Shown here: piece after piece, positions 4,959-6,441 of the stretch
How the letters are laid out: every line of letters begins with the position of its first letter
Position numbering within the stretch: position 1 is the stretch's first letter
NCBI GenBank assembly: GCA_013360535.1
Contig: JABWBL010000200.1
Coordinates: 1-6,441, forward strand
Origin: Planctomycetaceae bacterium
Lineage (GTDB): Bacteria; Planctomycetota; UBA1135; GCA-002686595
DNA: 6,441 nucleotides
Direction: 5' to 3'
Made by a program: the position numbers and the translations under genes
Notes under the pieces: model-generated
Database searches by the model: none
Seen by the model: only the letters and a program-made list of their open reading frames with translations
Told to the model about the DNA's origin: nothing

Positions 4959-6441
4959 CTACTTCGCCTTCGGCTTGCGAGCCAGACGGCCGGTGCAGGC
5001 GGGGAGGCCGGGGAGGCCTTCGGATTCGCCGTTGGCGGCGAGGACGATCGACCAGGCTGCGGTGGTCCAGATGTCGCCGAAGCTGACGTCGGAGTTGCTG
5101 CCCATTTGCAGGCTCTCGTGCCAGGGGCGCGGCTGGAAGGAGCCGTCGGGGGAGCGCGCGAGGACGAGGTCGGTCTGCGCGGTGGACCAGAAGGACTTGG
5201 CGGCTTTGCCTTCGAGAGCCTGAGCCGCGAGGCCGGCGAGCAGGATCTGCTGCATGAGGCTCGCGTGGCCGGCGAACGCGTCGTCGGCGTGTTGCTCGAC
5301 GTAGCTCGTCATGCGCTTGGTCCAGGCGTCGCGGCGCAGGCCCAGCGCGGTGTACCCCATCCACGCGGCGGCGGTGCGACCGATGTTGCCTTGGCCCTGC
5401 TGTCCATCTCTCGTGGAGTAGCCGACGCCGCCATCGCCGCTCGACGAGCCCTCGATGTACGCGCGAGCCTTGGCGAGCGTTTCTTCGGGCACTTCCCAGC
5501 CGGCCTCGCGCGCGAGGCCCATGCCCATCAGCGACAGTCCCGACACGATGTTGAGCTCGACGTAGCCGAGCGCGTTCGGTCCGCCCGGTCCGTGCGCCCA
5601 GCCGCCGCTCGTCTCTTGTCGTTTGGCAAGGTCGGCAGCAAGTGCCTTCAGGGTCGTGAGCACCTCGGCGTCGGGCGAGCGCGCCTGCAGCTCGCCGAGG
5701 AAGATCGCGCCGTGCGCGACTCCCCAGTTGCTCTGATCCCAATTCGCTCCACCCGTGGGCGCGGCGGATGCCGCCAGCGCGTTGGCTCTCACGAACGCCG
5801 CCGCTTTCTTGACGTTTTCGGCGTACGGCCCTTGAGCGAGGTCGCTGCCGCCGGCGAGCCACGCGAGCCCGGCCATCGACGCCTGCACCACCGCTCCATT
5901 CTTGCCCGAGAGCGTCTCGGCGAAGCCGCCGTCCGATTGCTGTCGTTCAGCGAGCAGCGCGAGGGCGGCCTCGAGCGCCACCTTGCGCGCCTTGCCCACG
6001 AGCGGCGCGCTCGCTTCCTTGCCGAGCACCGGCACGACGACGAGCACCTGCGTCGCGCCCTTCGACTTCGCGTCCGCGCGCTCGACCGTGAGTGCGACGC
6101 CTTTGCTCGCTCCGGACTCCGCGTCGAGGATCGCCTTCGCGAGCGGCGCGAGCGACCCGTCCTTGAAGGGCTTGCCGCTCACGCCCGTGATCACGTCGCC
6201 GCGCTCGAGCCCGGCCTCCATCGCGGGCCCGTCGGGATAGAGCAGCTCGACGAGCAGTCGATCGGGCCCGCGGTCCGCGGACGGGTCGTCCTGCATGCTG
6301 ACCTGCCGCGTGCCCGTGCTCTGCTCCGCCGGAGCGCGCTCGGGATCGCGCGCCTTCGCGCCGAGAAGGCCCAAGTTGTAGAGGTCGAGGCGCCCCATGC
6401 CCGCGGAACTGCTGCCGCGCGCGCCCCACGGCCAGTCGGAC
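4959..6441 (-). CDS. PDZ plus prenyltransferase-like alpha/alpha-repeat protein (DUF6288-like), 5' end outside window
   Basis: The reading frame stays open through the right edge. The first ATG inside the window (6398) has no Shine-Dalgarno site and is preceded in frame by SDWPWGARGSSSAG, so the true start is probably outside. Counting from that ATG (479 residues), a YNLGLLGAK stretch at 7-15 is followed by a PDZ-like domain at about 46-128, including PAMEAGLERGDVITGVSGKPF. From about 140 to 455 there are helical repeats with the glycine-rich turns typical of squalene-cyclase/prenyltransferase alpha6/alpha6 barrels: QQSDGGF (153-159), QETSGGW (261-267), GDGGVGY (321-327) and SPDGSF (416-421). 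The tail is basic (RLARKPKAK). This order matches the DUF6288-type proteins I know from planctomycetes, whose function is unknown. I see no catalytic Asp-rich cyclase motif, so a binding, scaffold or export-associated role is as likely as an enzyme. No signal peptide is visible because the N-terminus is missing. Confidence 0.87.
   Translation of the reverse strand, partial: SDWPWGARGSSSAGMGRLDLYNLGLLGAKARDPERAPAEQSTGTRQVSMQDDPSADRGPDRLLVELLYPDGPAMEAGLERGDVITGVSGKPFKDGSLAPLAKAILDAESGASKGVALTVERADAKSKGATQVLVVVPVLGKEASAPLVGKARKVALEAALALLAERQQSDGGFAETLSGKNGAVVQASMAGLAWLAGGSDLAQGPYAENVKKAAAFVRANALAASAAPTGGANWDQSNWGVAHGAIFLGELQARSPDAEVLTTLKALAADLAKRQETSGGWAHGPGGPNALGYVELNIVSGLSLMGMGLAREAGWEVPEETLAKARAYIEGSSSGDGGVGYSTRDGQQGQGNIGRTAAAWMGYTALGLRRDAWTKRMTSYVEQHADDAFAGHASLMQQILLAGLAAQALEGKAAKSFWSTAQTDLVLARSPDGSFQPRPWHESLQMGSNSDVSFGDIWTTAAWSIVLAANGESEGLPGLPACTGRLARKPKAK

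Noticed and set aside
4795..5862. In-frame upstream extension of the five-helix membrane protein to a 535-codon frame
   Set aside because: The extension lies over the PDZ/repeat gene, is arginine-rich, and changes abruptly to membrane-protein sequence at the GTG that has a Shine-Dalgarno site.
1..6441. CRISPR arrays, tRNA or rRNA genes, insertion sequences and transposases
   Set aside because: No regularly spaced repeats, no tRNA-like folds and no terminal inverted repeats with a transposase were seen on either strand.

Overview
The window comes from a very GC-rich bacterium, most likely a member of the Planctomycetota. This is inferred from two proteins. One at the right end joins a PDZ domain to prenyltransferase-like alpha/alpha repeats (the DUF6288-like arrangement common in planctomycetes). 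The other is a secreted protein whose N-terminal half resembles a beta-sandwich domain scattered through planctomycete exoproteins. No database search was possible, so the taxon is a judgement. Every gene I can support lies on the minus strand, so the window is best read from right to left.

Right to left: (1) 6441-4959 is the 3' part of a large PDZ plus alpha/alpha-repeat protein that runs off the right edge. (2) A 164-nt gap holds a small hairpin and a good Shine-Dalgarno site. (3) 4794-3046 is a tight three-gene operon. It has a GTG-started five-helix membrane protein with a conserved-looking His/Cys/Glu/His cluster, then a second small membrane protein overlapping it by 8 nt. The third gene is a complete YkuE-like metallophosphoesterase, GTG-started and overlapping the second gene by 4 nt. 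(4) 3045-2533 is about 510 nt of non-coding DNA with several short inverted repeats, a T6 tract and a 10-bp palindrome. (5) 2532-1450 is an exported 360-residue protein with a beta-sandwich-like N-half and a cysteine-rich C-terminus, followed by a strong 18-position GC-rich hairpin at 1425-1388. (6) 1231-524 is a lipoprotein of unknown function. (7) 523-1 shows no convincing gene.

The three-gene operon is the most interesting part. The overlaps and Shine-Dalgarno sites indicate coupled synthesis of two uncharacterised membrane proteins and a phosphoesterase whose active-site residues are all present. That points to a membrane-associated function such as envelope lipid or phosphate-ester turnover, but the substrate cannot be read from the sequence. 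The two genes on the left encode surface or secreted products and look like separate transcription units with lower GC than the operon. Many other long open frames exist in all six frames, including one of 839 codons on the minus strand. They are by-products of the high GC content.
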